Shown: positions 12,057-26,500 of the stretch, piece by piece | Position numbering within the stretch: position 1 is the first letter of the stretch | Layout of the letters: each line of letters opens with the position of its first letter | DNA from: Anaeramoeba ignava | Taxonomy: Eukaryota; Metamonada; Anaeramoebidae | DNA length: 64,000 nucleotides | Assembly: GCA_028826165.1 (NCBI GenBank) | Contig: JAPDFW010000056.1 | Location: 557,627 to 621,626 of the forward strand | Reading direction: 5' to 3' | Made by a program: the position numbers and the translations under genes | Notes under the pieces: generated by a model | Databases searched by the model: none | What the model was told of the DNA's origin: nothing | What the model saw: only the letters and a program-made list of their open reading frames with translations

Positions 12057-12439
12057 CTATTTATTTATTTATTTATTTTTTGATTTATTTTTGGATTAAT
12101 AAAACAATAATAATAAAAAAAGAAAAGAAAATTAATTGTTTTTAAATTTGTTTTTAAATTTTTTTTTAGATTTTAAAAACCAAAAATTTTTTTTTATTTT
12201 TGTTTTAAAATTTTCTTTTAGATGTGTTTTAAAAACCAAAAAGTTTTTATTTATTTTTGTTTTCGTTAAAATAAAAAGTTTTTCAATTTTGATTTTTGAA
12301 AAAGCAAAAAATTTTGTGTGTTTTGTTTTGTTTTTTTTTATTTTTTTTTTTATTTTATTTATTTTTTAATTTTTTTATTTATTTTTTTTTTATTTATTTA
12401 TTTAAAAAGTTTTTAAAAATTAAAATTGATTAAAAATGA

Positions 12440-14300
12440 AAATATTGAGAAAAATTAAATTCTTATTTTATTTAAATTTTAAAATATTTTTTTAATTTAT
12501 AAATTAAATATTAAATTAAATCTATTCTTATTTTTTTTATTTTTATTTTTTATTTTTCAATTTTTAATTTTATTAATTTATTAAAAAATTAAATTTTGGA
12601 ATAAAAATTAAATTAAATCTATTCTTAGAATAAAATATTTAAATATTTAAAACATTAAATTATTATTTTAAACATAAAATTAAATATTAAATTATATTTT
12701 TAAATTAATTTATAAATTAAATATTAAATTAAATTTATTCTTATTTTTATATTTATTTATTAAATTATTTTCAATTTTAAATAATAAAATATTTAAATTT
12801 AAAACATTAAATTATTATTTTAATAATAAAATTAAATATTAAATTATATTTTTAAATTAATTTATAAATTAAATATTAAATTAAATATATTCTTATTTTT
12901 TATATTTATTTATTAAATTATTTTCAATTTTTAAATAATAAAATATTTAAATTCTAAAATAATAAATTATTTAAAATATAAAATTAAATATTAAATTATA
13001 TTTTTAAATTAATTTATAAATTAAATATTAAATTAAATCTATTCTTTTTATATTTATTTATTAAATTATTTTAATTTTTAATAAATAAAATATTTAAATA
13101 TAAAACATTAAATTATTATTTTAAAATATGTTAAATATTAAATTATATTTTTAAATTAATTTATAAAATAAAATATTTAAATTAAATTTAAATTTAATGT
13201 TTTTATTAAATTATTTTCAATTTTGAATAAATAAAATATTTAAATTTAAATATTAAATTATTATTTCGTAAAATTAAATATTAAATTATATTTTTAAATT
13301 AATTTATAAATTAAATATTAAATTAAATTTATTCTTATTTTTTATATTTATTTATTAAAATTATTTTCAATTTTTAATTAATAAAATATTTAAATTCTAA
13401 AAATAATAAATTATTATTTTAATAATAAAATTAAATATTAAATTATATTTTTAAATTAATTTATAAATTAAATATTAAATTAAATTTATTCTTCATTTTT
13501 TATGTTTATTTATTAAAATATTTTCAATTTTTAATAATAAAATATTTAAATTCTTAAAACAATAAATTATTATTTTAATAATAAAATTAAATATTAAATT
13601 ATATTTTTAAATTAATTTATAAATTAAATATTAAATTAAATTTATTCTTATTTTTTATATTTATTTATTAAAATTATTTTCCAATTTTTGAATAAATAAA
13701 ATATTTAAATCTAAAATATTAAATTATTATTTTAAACATAAAATTAAATATTAAATTATATTTTTAAATTAATTTATAAATTAAATATTAAATTAAATTT
13801 ATTCTTATTTTTATATTTATTTATTAAAATATTTTCAATTTTTAATTAATAAAATATTTAAATTCTAAAAATAATAAATTATTATTTTAATAATAAAATT
13901 AAATATTAAATTATATATTTTTAAATTAATTTATAATTTTAAATTAAATTAAATTAAAACTTATTCTTATTTTTATATTTATTTGCTTAAATTATTTTCA
14001 ATTTTTAATAATAAAATATTTAAATTCTAAAATAATAAATTATTATTTTAATAATAAAATTAAATATTAAATTATATTTTTAAATTAATTTATAAATTAA
14101 ATATTAAATTAAATCTATTCTCATTTTTTATATTTATTTATTAAATTATTTTCAATTTTTAATTAATAAAATATTTAAATATAAAACATTAAATTATTAT
14201 TTTAAACATAAAATTAAATATTAAATTATATTTTTAAATTAATTTATAAATTAAATATTAAATTAAATCTATTCTTATTTTTTATATTTATAAATTAAAT
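12440..14300. repeat. Dispersed satellite family A, about 150 bp unit, copy 1
   Basis: About 12 tandem units. Each contains TAAATTAAATCTATTCTTAT, a TATTTATTTATTAAA block, TTTTCAATTTTTAA, and TAAATTATTATTTTAA. The same unit recurs at 34965-35395 and 41690-42840. It lies between the 5' end of the receptor gene and the 3' end of the HEAT-like gene. No ORF. Confidence 0.85.
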
Positions 14301-14314
14301 TTTATTCTGATTCT

Positions 14315-17272
14315 TTATTTCCAAAACTTTAATTTTGAGAAAAAATTTGTTTTCTTTTCAACATTTTCTGTTTTTTCATTTTCTTGTTTTCCTTTTATTT
14401 GATCTTTTTCTTTTTCTTTTTCTTTTTCTTTTGCAATAAGTTTGTTTTTGTTTCTTTCTTCTGATCTTTTTTTATAAATATCAGATAAAATGGGTTTAAA
14501 ATTAAAACCTAAAGTTGGAAAATCTTTTCTTACATTACAAAATGTACGAATTTTTTCCAAAATTTCTTGATGAATTTGAAAACAATTTTGGATTTGATTT
14601 GGATCTAAATTATGATTACTTTTCTCGAATAAATGATTAAAAATTCTTCGATTTCTTCGAATTGTTATTAAAACATCCAAAATAGGATCAACAACAAGAT
14701 TAATCTTATTATGTGGTTGACTAATTATTGTTGAAAAAAAATTCATAACATGTTCTAATATTGGTGAACCTGAACGAATTGCAATTTTTGCAAGAGCTTT
14801 AATACATTCACATTTGATTTCCCAGTTATTAAATGATGAATTATGTTCTAATCTCATAATTGTTAGTTGAATTAATTCATTTCTTCTTTGATATTCTTTT
14901 TGTGATTTATTATCTAATGAATCAAGTTCAACACCTGAAAGTTCATTAGCAAATTCTCCAAGAAACCAATAGCATTCTGTTATTAAATCATTTGAATAAT
15001 TGTTTATATATTCCAAATCAGAAGTTGAATCTGTAATTTCAAATAATTTCGCAAGAAGAATTTCATTATAAATTTTCATTTTAACAATTCTTTGGAAAGA
15101 AAGAAGAATCATATTTCCATTTTGGCTTTGATTTGAATTTTTAATTAATGTGGAAATTAAATCCAATCCAACAGGAACAAAATCTTTTGTAATGTTGATT
15201 CTTTCTTGGATTGTTTTAATCAAAAGGCCGATATGAACATGAGTAAATGTATTTTTCTTCAATTCTTTCATAATAACTTCTTCAAGAATATGAAATTCAT
15301 GAATTTTTTTATAGCTAAATATTTCTGTAAAAGCAATATTTTCATTTTCATCATTTTCATCATTTTCATCATTTTCATTATTTTCATTATTTTCATTATT
15401 TTTATTTGATTCTAAATCATTTATAGGAACTTGATATAATTTTACTAAACAACAAATAGCATGAATTTTAATTGTTGATGAAGATGCTAAATTTAAAATG
15501 CTTAAAATTTGTGTTCTTATTTTGTTGAAATGATTAAAATCAAGAATTCTTTTATCCCATTGATTCATTGATTTGTATATGTTATAAGCATCTAATAATA
15601 AAGATAAGCATCGAAAAGCTCCAATAAGAGTTGATTGAGAAATTTTATCAACATTTGCCATTACATCTTCATTTTTTTCAGGTTGTTTTTCACTTAAAAT
15701 CTTTCCTTTTAAATATTCAATTTGATTTTTTTCCTTTTGTTTTTGTGTTTCAATTTTTTCCAATTCGAAATTAAAAGCAGAAACAATTTGAAGAATTTTA
15801 TAAAGAATATAATCAGAAAGTTTGAGATATTTTGAATTTGTAATTTCTTTTGGATTTGAAATTTTAAAATCAATAGGATCAATAATTTTATAATTCATAT
15901 AACTCCAAGACAATTTTCCTGAAGAAAGTGTATTAATTGCTTGATAAAACAAAGAAATACTTGATAAATGATGCTTCAAATCTTTTTTGGGAGCATCTAA
16001 TAATTGTCTTACTCCAAGTTGAGATGATTGTAGATTTAATCCCATATTCAAATTTGATGTGTTTTCAATTGATGAAATTAAAATGTTATATTTCAATATT
16101 AAAATGATTGTATTATAAAATTTCTGGAAATCTTCATTTGGAATTTCTTTTTTATATAAAGATATAATTGGCTTGATAACTCTTAAATATGAAATTTGAA
16201 CATGAATACTTTGCATATTAATACATAATAATCTTGCAATTCTTGTTTCTTTATCTTCTGTTTTTTTGAATAATAATTGTTGTGATTGATGTTGAAATGA
16301 AATATCATTTGGAAGAATTTGTAAAAGTGATTTCGCAACATCAACAGGTTTTTTTTGAGAATGTTGAATAAGAAGATTTAGAGCAATTCTAGCAGCTTCT
16401 TCATCTTCTGATTTTGAAAGTTCGATTAAAATCTTTTTTTTTTCAAATTAAAATTTAAATTAAAATTTATTATTATTTTTATTATTTTTTACAGGAATAA
16501 GATGTATATTTGTTGGAAATCTAAGAAATGCAACTTTAAGACATGCTGTTTGAATATAAACTTGATCATCAATTTTGTTTGATTTTCTTGAAAATAATCC
16601 TTTTTTCTTTTGAATTTCTGTTTTATCTTTCTTTAAATTTTCAAATAAAAATTTCATAAACTTTTCTAAAAATCAAATAAAATTCAAAATTAAAATAAAA
16701 TTTTTAAATTAAATTAAATTAAATTAAATTAAAAAAAACCTTTTAAAATTTTATCAGAAACACATTTTCCTAAAGTTTGAATAATTGAAATTTTATTTCC
16801 TAAATTTGGAGATGATAAATTTTCACTAAAATAATTAAAAATTTTCTTTTTTTTTTTTAAAAAAATTAAAAAATTAAAAAATATTTTATTATTATTTTTA
16901 TTATTTTTTACTTCAGAAAATTCATCATCTAATTGTCCAATCTTTTCTAATAAATCAAGAATTAAATGAAAAATTGATTGATTTTGATAAATATCCAAAA
17001 CTAAAAAAAGAAAAAAATTAATTTAAATTTATTATTTTTATTTTTAAAATTTTTTATTTTTTACTTTTAAGTAATTCAGGAATAAAAGTTTCTAAATCTT
17101 GTTTTGGAATTTTAAATAATAATAATTCTTGTAAAGCTAATCTTAATTTAGTTGATTGTTTTTTTTCTGTATTTGCAAGAATTTGAAATATATTTTGTTG
17201 ACAAGTTTGAATATTTATTGTTTTTGTTTTAAATTTTCTTGAATAAAGATGTTCATTATTTGTTATATCCAT
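14315..17272 (-). CDS. HEAT/ARM-like alpha-helical repeat protein, 5 exons
   Basis: Exons 17065-17272, 16912-17000, 16740-16845, 16493-16665 and 14315-16432 join in frame to 897 aa. The phases (1, 0, 1, 0) are consistent, and introns are 64-74 bp with GTAAA or GTTTT donors. The protein is almost all alpha-helical, with repeated 35-45 residue units such as EEAARIALNLLIQHSQKKP and NNWEIKCECIKALAKIAIRS. This is typical of HEAT/armadillo scaffolds (adaptin, importin or TSET-like proteins are possible relatives). An acidic Asn/Glu/Asp tract lies at 15345-15410 and a basic Lys/Glu tail closes the protein. I do not recognise the ortholog. Its start lies only 310 bp downstream of the neurofibromin stop on the same strand. 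The third acceptor is best placed at 16846 (AAAAAG), because the later TTTTAG breaks the frame. Confidence 0.72.
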
Positions 17273-17282
17273 TTTTAATTAT

Positions 17283-17582
17283 TTAAAAAAAAGAAAATGA
17301 GAAAAATGAAAAATGAAAAAAATGATTTTTTTATTTTTGGATTAAATTTTTGGATTAAAAAAAAAAAAGATAATACAGAATTTGAAATTAAAATTGAAAT
17401 TAATTTAGAAATTAAAATTATATTTAAAATTAAAATTATATTTAAAATTAAAATTGAAATTGAAATTAAAATTAAAATTGAAATTATATTTGAAATTATA
17501 TTTGAAATTAAAATTAAAATTGAAATTAATTTAGAAATAAAATTGAAATTATATTTGAAATTTAAAAATTTAGAAATTAAAT
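17283..17582. other. Intergenic spacer with AATT-rich repeats
   Basis: Contains the CATTTTT tract (minus sense, 17290-17325) upstream of the HEAT-like gene, then simple GAAATTAAAATT repeats to the neurofibromin stop. No gene seen. Confidence 0.55.
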
Positions 17583-20500
17583 TTAATTTTTGGAAACAAC
17601 TTCAATAATATTAGATATCATTTTTCCTCTTTGTTCTCTATCATAACTAATTTCAGAAAATCCAATAAATTTATGTAAATTCTTAAATCCAAGATTTGAT
17701 AAAACTTCTGGTTTTTTTTCAAAATTTGATGATAAAAGAAAATCAGTTAATTTAAGAGCAGATTTTTGAACATGAATATTTTGAGTTTGAGATAAAATAT
17801 TTAATAATTTAGGTAAAATAAGATGATGAACATTAGAAAAACTTTCAGGAAAAGAATCAATAGCAGTTACTAAAACATCAAGAATAAATAGTTGATGTTG
17901 ATCATATTCTGACTGAATTAACATTGTTGTGAATAAATAAACAGATAAATTGGAAGTGTTTTTGTCTTGATGAACTAAATATCCAAAGAAAATTTGCTCC
18001 AATTCACCTTCCCATTCTAAATATCTTCCAAGTCTTGTTCTTAATTCTGTAATCTCTTTTGTAGTTAAAAAACTTGCTAATGCTCCTATATATGGTGTAT
18101 TAGATGATGAAATCCCTGTCTTGCACGAAATATCAACAAGCACTCTAAATATGGATACAACTGTATCTCTTAAATCATGCTCTACTCTTCCTGGTAATAA
18201 TATACTTACAAGTCCATATGCAAATCCCATTTTGAAAATGATCCCCATTTTCTCTTCAAAAATTGATATTTGATGATCCAATTCTTGGTTGTTCTTTCCT
18301 TTTTTCTATAAAAACATCCTCTATTGATTTATTCTGGAAAATATTTGCCTTTTCCAAAGTTGTTAAAATGCAATAAAGTAACTCAATCGAAACTGAAAAC
18401 AATCTTGGTTCTTCTAATTGAATCAAAGCAACTGTGACCCAAAACAAATCAAATCTCAATGAGGAATTTGTTTGCAATAATGGATACAAATGCGTTAAGC
18501 AAATTATGATTGAAATGAGCATTTTGGTTTCGTTTTCTGTTGTTTTTGCCTTGTTTAATAATGGATGCATATAAGTAAATATTTTCGCAATAAATGCATC
18601 GCTAATTTGAGATGAAGAAAGAACTCCTAAAACAACCATTGATCGTGGTTGTATCAATGAATTGGAAAATGCTGAGTATTCAGTCAATTCAAGCCATTTT
18701 CTATGCCATTCTTTTCCTAATTCTTTGGGATAATCATAATAACATTGAACAATTCTGAAAAATATTTGAGCAACTTGTTCTGTGCTTTTGATTGTAATTG
18801 GTTCAAGATGATATTTTTCTTTATTTTGGTTTACATTTCGTGATTGAGCCTCAAAATCATCTTCAATATTTGATGTGTTTTCTTGCAAATTTTCAATCAA
18901 TAAATTACTTCCTGAATGTTTTTTTTCAAGTGTAACTTTTTCATCTCCTTCAATAAGTTTATCTTGTAATTTCTTGCTCAATTTCAATATTCCTGTTGTA
19001 TTGATATTTGTTAAACCAGAACTAATTGCATTAAATCCTTTAAAAAGATCGTTAAATTTTGTGCTTCCTGATCCCATAAACAAAATATAAAATCTCAATT
19101 GAGTAACTTCATTCAGAATTGCATTTAATTTTGATTTGTTTTTTTCATCATTTGGAGGTAATTTTGTTGCTAAAGAATGAATAATGTTCACAAGTAAAAA
19201 CAGTAAAGCAGATCTCATAAACAAAGAATCAGCTGAATAAGTCATTAAAATCATATGGAATAATCGAGGAAGAGTTGTTTTCAAACTGATAATATTTTCG
19301 AAACTAAGATATAATAGAAACCTTGTAACAATCAAAATTTCTCCCCATCGATTATAATCCTCAATCCTCTTATTCTCAATATTAATATCCTTACGGGATG
19401 CTGATGATATTCTTCTTAATAAATAATCACTTAATTTAACTGAAATTCGTTTTGGATCAAATGTTGCGATTGTAACAATAATTTGCGCAATTATTTCAGA
19501 TTCTTGAGTATCAATTCCATAAATAAGACTTTCTTCAATAAAAACATTAATAACAAGAAGATCCACAAGTTCCCAAACACTTGATATTTTTTTCCAAACA
19601 TGAACTAAAATTGCTGGATAAAGTTTTTTTTGAGCAATCGTCATTTTGACAAGATTCATGATAATATCTCTTGCAAATTTATATCTTTCATCCTCTTGAT
19701 TCATTTTGATTTTCTTTCTCTTCTTGATATCTTCATTCGGAGAATAAACAAATTCCTTAAGATTAGGAAACCAAGGTGCCATATATTCCAAACAAAGATA
19801 TCTCTCATGCAAACTTGCCTTTTCAAAATATTTCAGGCATTCTCTAAGAAATTCAATTGTGAGTTGTTTTTCATTTGCTGCAAGTTGTTTACTCAAATTA
19901 ATAACAATAGATGTATGTGATTGAGGGATAAACAATCCTTTTGCTTCCATAAGTTGATTTTTAGCTGAGAAATTGAAGCTTTTACAAAGAAGTGTTGCCA
20001 GATTATAAGCTGATTTTCTAAGTGATTCATTATCATTTCCAAGATTAAGAAGCGCAATATTGAGAAGTGATCCTGGAACATCAGATGGTCGAACTTCAGA
20101 AAAAACTTCATTTTTTTGATTCCCTACTTTTTGTTGATGTTCAAATCGACTCTTTGTTTTTTGGATTGCTTGCACAATCTCTTTTCTTGTTGTGCTTCTA
20201 TATGTCAGATTTTTCTGTTCAGAATCTATTGTTAATTTGATCATAAATTGATCTGGTGTTTCTTGGAGAATCTGAACATCGTGAACATCTGTAATATTGA
20301 TAATATCTGTTAAATTTGACATTTTATTAAATAGTGTTTCTTTTGTTTGAATGATTTGTAAATATTTATTTGAAACATTGATGAAAATTTCTCTTTGTCT
20401 AAATTGTGAAACATGGAAAATTTGAGTAAATCTTGATTTAATTGTGGTTTCAATTTCAATAGTTTCAGAAGGTAATTTCTGTTCCTTTTCTGAAATGATT

Positions 20501-23500
20501 CCAAATATTTGTGTTGGAAGATCAAATATTTGAATATTTTGAGATCGTGAATGAGGAATTACTTTGCTGAATCTTTTTGCTGATTTTTTAAATGCTGTTG
20601 TTGGTAAAATGAAGTATGCTTGTTTGAAACTTTCATTCCAAATATCAGGCCATTTGGAAAAGAATTGGGAAATCCATGTTTTGGGTATTTCGTGTTGAGG
20701 AGAAAACCAAGCACAATCAAAAACAACAACAAATGGTTTTGCTGCTCCTTTTGATAAATGCATCTCAAGATTTTTGAATATGTGATAACTAAAAAGCTCC
20801 ATGTTTTCTGATTGAACAATTCTTCTTGTAATGAAATAGAAAACTAATTCTCCCTTTTTGGTTTTTCCATTTTGATAGAAAACAGAATTATATTTAGATG
20901 TATCAAGTCCTTTCATTCTCAACATAAAATCTTTGAATTTCCTGTTTTTTTTCGTGTTTTCCAATGAAGATGTTGTTTCGCTGATGCTCTGTGTTGTTTT
21001 GTTACTTTCATTCTCTAATTCCTTCTTATCTTTTTTTTTCTTGTCTTGAGGTTTTCCAAGTTGTTGTAAAATGGAAAGAAATTGTTCTCCAACTTTTATC
21101 ACTTCTGGATCTTTTTGACGTTTAAAATATATTGAGAATTTTTCCATATTTCTGTTTAAATGCGCATGCAATAAAGAAAGATCTTCCAATTCTTCATCTG
21201 AAAATTCAGTAACTTGAGCAATTGCTTCAGTTTCTTGTAAATTTTCCATTGAAGTAATTTCATTTCCAAATTTGCTTTGAACTTTACTTCTTGGAGAAGA
21301 AAGTCCAAATGATTTATTATCATCTTGTGATTTAGTTTTACTAGATAATGCCATTGATTTAAGTGAACCTGTTCGTTTAATATTAACTTCTACTTTCCCA
21401 TCAATTTTTTTTGATTCTGTCATTTTAATAATAAATTTATCAAATTCTTCCTTTTTTGATTCAATAAAATTGTTTAATGGAAGCATATATTCTTCTTTTT
21501 TCCCAAACATTACTCCACTTGCAAGATTTTGAATTGTTTTTGCAATCAAAATTAATGCTCTTCTTACTTCAGGAGATACTCTTTCACTTACAACTTGTGA
21601 ATTTTCTGGTGAAGTAATTGCAGGACAAATGAATCTCAAAAAGAAAAATCCAGCAACACAAACTCTAACATTTTCAGGAAATCTTTTCCCCACATCTTCT
21701 CTTAAATATCTTGATATTTCCAAAAACTCTTCAGGAATATATTCGATTGAATCTGAAATTTTCTCAAAAAATTGAATTGTGAAACTTTGTAAATTCTCCA
21801 AGTTTTGCTCCAATATTTCTCCTTCTTTCATAAGTGGTTGATTGATTTCAAATTTTTTCTTATTAACATTAATTTCATTGATTAAACTCTTCATCAAATC
21901 TTCAAACATCTTCTTCAAAAAATCTCTTCCAATAATTTGCGAATAAACTCCAAGCATTTTGCTTGCAAATGAATTTCTTCTAAACAACATTTGGGGTTGA
22001 TTTTGTGGAGTTGATTCCACTTCATGTTTAATAAAATAACGGAGTAAATGAAGAGTTGAACCGTTGATTTCATTTATTTTCACAATGAGTTTGGAAACAA
22101 GATCCATTTCAGTTACATCAGTAATTGAACAAACAGCTTTAGTGACAATAAGATTATCAGCAAGTAATAAATTAACCATACTTTGATATTTATCTTCCAA
22201 AGTTTCTTTCAAACTTCCAAATTCTGTTCCTTGTTTGAGAATATTTGTTAAAACATCAATAAATGCTCCTCTTGATTCAATATCATTGATATATCCCATT
22301 GGCAAAGCGTGTTTCAATCCCACATTCACATTGGCATGTATCATATTTGATATTGCCATGATTGTGTGTTGGGATAATTTTCTTGCATCTTCACTAAATT
22401 CTTTCTCTTTTTGGAGTTGTGTTAACATTGATGAGAAAAATGAGAAGTATTGGAGAAATAATTGTGATCTTTGTTCCAATATTTGTTCTCCAGTAAGTTG
22501 TTCTCCAATCTCTCCTGTTCGAGGTTTTTGTAGAATTAGTCCGTAAAACAGTTTTTCAATTGCGCTCATCGATGTAATACTTAATTCTTTCCTCATTCTA
22601 TCAATATCTTTTTGAGGATCTATATTTGGATCTTTTTGTTGTGACATTTGGATTGTATTTTGATTTGAATCTGTTTGTTGAATATTTGCTGTTGTTGATA
22701 GTTTTGTTGGTAAATTTGCACTTGTTTTTTGGGTGTTCATTTGCATTGTTTCTTGATTTGATTTTTCGTATTTATCGCTTTTAATATCTAAATTATGATC
22801 AATTTTTGTTATTATTGATTGTGGATTTTGTTCTGTTATTATTTTTGGAGATTGAGAAATGTTTTTCAATTGATCTTCTTTGGAATCTTGAATATTTTGA
22901 TTATTTAAATCATCAACAACATTTATTGATAAAGAACGGTTTAATTTGTTTGGTGATTGAGCTTGTAATTGTGAATCTGTTTTGGATAATTTTATTGGTA
23001 GTTTTTTGGAATCTTTTTGAATATCTGTTATCCATTCCATTATAATTTCAATCAATTTATTTCTAAATTCATTCTCATGACGGAAAAGAATAGAATCTCT
23101 TTTTTTGGTGATAACTTCAATTAATTGGCACATTTTGCTTTTAATTCTGAGAGATTTTGCATCAACAATGATATGAGAAAGATAATTCATAATAGATAAT
23201 ATCAAATTTTCAAGATCCACTTCTGAAAGATCATCCAAATCAAGAGGTTGTTCCATAATATTTTTCATAATTGAGATTAATTGGTCATAAAACAAAGTAG
23301 ATTCTTCACTAGAAGATTCAACATGACCATCTTTAGAGAAGTTTTCAGAGATTCTTTGGGTAATTTGAGCAAAAAATTGAGGATAAACAGAAGGAGACAT
23401 TACTGATATTGGTTGAACAATAGTTTCCTTGATATATCCAACATCCGATACTGTTAATTTCAAGCATTTCTCAATAAAAGAATCAATAATCATTTTTTGT

Positions 23501-26500
23501 TGTGAATCTTTTGGTTTTGTTGGATCATTTTCAGTTTCTTGTTTTGGATCATTTGGTTTTGGAATAAATTTTGCAACAGCAGCCAAACTACAAAGAAAAC
23601 CTGAATAATTTTGCCATTCAAACTTGATTCTATTCATATCAGCATCACTGAACTCAAACGAAGAACTATTCCCAATTTTGGTTTTTGATCTTGATTTGAT
23701 TTGTTTTTTGGGTTGATTTTCAGAATTTTCTTCAAAAGTGTTATTTTGATGTCGGATAATAATTTTGGTTGATGTGATCCATCTATCATAAATTTCATTC
23801 CAGGCAGCTTTGTTTGCATTAGTAGCAATATCAATACGCCTGAATAAAGCTCTTATTCCTTTTTGTTGAGCTATTTTACCTGTTGTTAATTGACCAACTT
23901 GAGCCAATCTTCGGTAATGAACATAAAGTGATGCGATTGTATTATTTTCATTTTTCAAATCGGATATTAATTTTGTTTCTTCACACAATTCATCAAAACA
24001 CAAAGAAGCTTGTGAGCATATAACAGGATCAGAATTGCACAATAAAATCAACAATGCAATTTCCACTTTTGTGTTTGCATCTTGGTGTTTTGTCATGATA
24101 TTTTTTTGGATGTTTGTTTGATAATTTTCAAATTCTTTTTTGTGGGAAATTAAAAATTCGTTTCTTTTTTTGAGAAGATAGTAAAGTAAATCCAAAAGTG
24201 ATTGAATTTTTTCTTGTGTTATTTCAGGTGTATCAATGATTAATTTTCCAATTTGAGAAAAAACAACTGAAGATGTTTCATAAAATGAATTCATAAGATC
24301 ACGAGGGCACCATTTCTCAATATAAATTGGTTTGAATAATTCTTTTAATGCTTGATTTGCTGAATATGATATTTCACTACTTAGTGTATTGTCAAGACAA
24401 CTTGTTATTCCTTCAAATAATTCAATAATTTCAATTCTTAAAGTATTTGGGTTTGATGTGAATTCAAACAAAATGAATTCAGGATCTTGACAAAATAGAT
24501 TGATAATTTCATTGATAGTTTCAATTTGTAATTGTGCTATTCCTATTTGTTCTTTTTCTTTTTTTTTAAGATTTTGTGTTTCAATAAATGCTGGTAATTG
24601 TTTTTCTCTTCCCAAATCAGTTTGAGTTTTTTGTAAATTTCTTAAATTTGCAAGATAATCTGAAAATATTTTTTTAATTGATGATGAAATTGAATATGTG
24701 ACTTTAAACAATGGATTCCAAGGTAAAGGTTCTTCTTTAGCAATAAAAAGCAGAGTTTTTGCTAGAATTAATTTAAAAAGGATAGGAGCATCTTTATCAA
24801 GACAAACTTGGAAAAGGTCTTTTGGGTTAATTTTAAAAGAAGAAACCAATAATTGAACCAAAACATTTCTATCTGGATATGGACGTAAAGAGTCGAATAA
24901 TTTTTTCTAATTTTCAAAAATCAATTAAAAATAAAAATTCAAAAATAAAAATAAAAATAAAAATTTAAAAATAAAAAAAATTTAAATAAAAATTCAATCA
25001 AAATAAAAATTAAAATCGGATAAAAATAAAAATTCAATTCAAAATAAAAATATATCGGATAAAATAAAAATTCAATATTATCAATTTAAATTAAAATTCA
25101 ATTAATATTAAATTAAAATCAATTAAAAATAAAAATTCAATTCAAAATAAAAATTCAATTCAAAATTAAAATTCAATTCAAAATTAAAATTCAATTCAAA
25201 ATAAAAATTCAATTAATATAAAAATAAAATCGGATAAAAATTAAAATCAATTAAAAATTTGTTTCTTTTCTCTTTTTTTTGTAATTTTTACTTTTAAATC
25301 ACTTTCTACATTTGGAACAATATATCTTAAAGCAGACATATCAGATTTAGAAACATAAGTTGAAGCTCTACATAAATCAACTAAACAAAATGCAGCTTTA
25401 TCTGCTCTTTCACCTTTACCTCTAAATGTTGTTTGTAAAGTTTCAATAAATTGACCTTTTGGTGAAGTTGTAAATTCTTTATTTGCTAATGCAATTTGAA
25501 GAAGAATATCTGGACAAAGCATAATAAGCATTGTTTGAACTGGCCAAAATTCATGACTTTTTTTCTTCATTGAATTTCCCCATTTTCTAAAATAATCAAA
25601 TAATACATCTGGATTTCCATCCATTGTTCTTTTTGATTGTGAAATTTCTGTAAATTGTAATGGATAATGATCAATCCAAGACCAAATTGCTAAAATATTT
25701 TTATTTAATATTTATTTTTGTTAAATATTTATTTTGTTAAATATTTATTTTTTTAAATTAAATATTTATTTTATTAAATATTTATTTTTGATAATATTTA
25801 TTTTGGATAATATTTATTTTGTTAAATATTTATTTTGTTAAATATTTATTTTATTAAATATTTATTTTGGATAATATTTATTTTGAATATTAAATATTTA
25901 TTTTGTTAAATATTTATTTTGTTAAATATTTATTTTGTTAAATATTTATTTTGTTAAATATTTATTTTTATTTAAATATTTATTTTAAAATTTTTTTTTT
26001 AAATATTTTGTTAAATATTTATTTTGTTAAATATTTATTTTGTTAAATATTTATTTTATTAAATATTTATTTTGTTAAATATTTTATTAAATATTTATTT
26101 TATTAAATATTTATTTTTGTTTAAATATTTATTTTGTTAAATATTAAATATTTATTTTTAAATATTTATTTTATTAAATATTTATTTTATTAAATATTTA
26201 TTTTGGATAATATTTATTTTGATAATATTTATTTTGTTAAATATTTATTTTGGATAATATTTATTTTATTAAATATTTATTTTGGTTAAATATTTATTTT
26301 GGATAATATTTATTTTGTTAAATATTTATTTTATTAAATATTTATTTTTATTAAATTTTATTTAAATATTTATTTTATTAAATATTTATTTTATATTAAA
26401 TATTTATTTTATTAAAATTTTGTTAAATGTTTTATTAAATATTTATTTTAGATATTTCGAAAAATATCAAAATTTACCATCTCTAAGACAAGTGGCAATT

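Noticed and set aside
12136-12369. Phe-rich ORF upstream of the receptor gene
   Set aside because: Poly-T intergenic sequence, no recognisable composition or ends.
12440-14300. Microexons in satellite family A
   Set aside because: Units contain AGAATAG-type motifs on the minus strand but no following GT donor.
19630-23834. Several 65-105 aa ORFs on both strands inside neurofibromin
   Set aside because: Shadows of the long coding exon.
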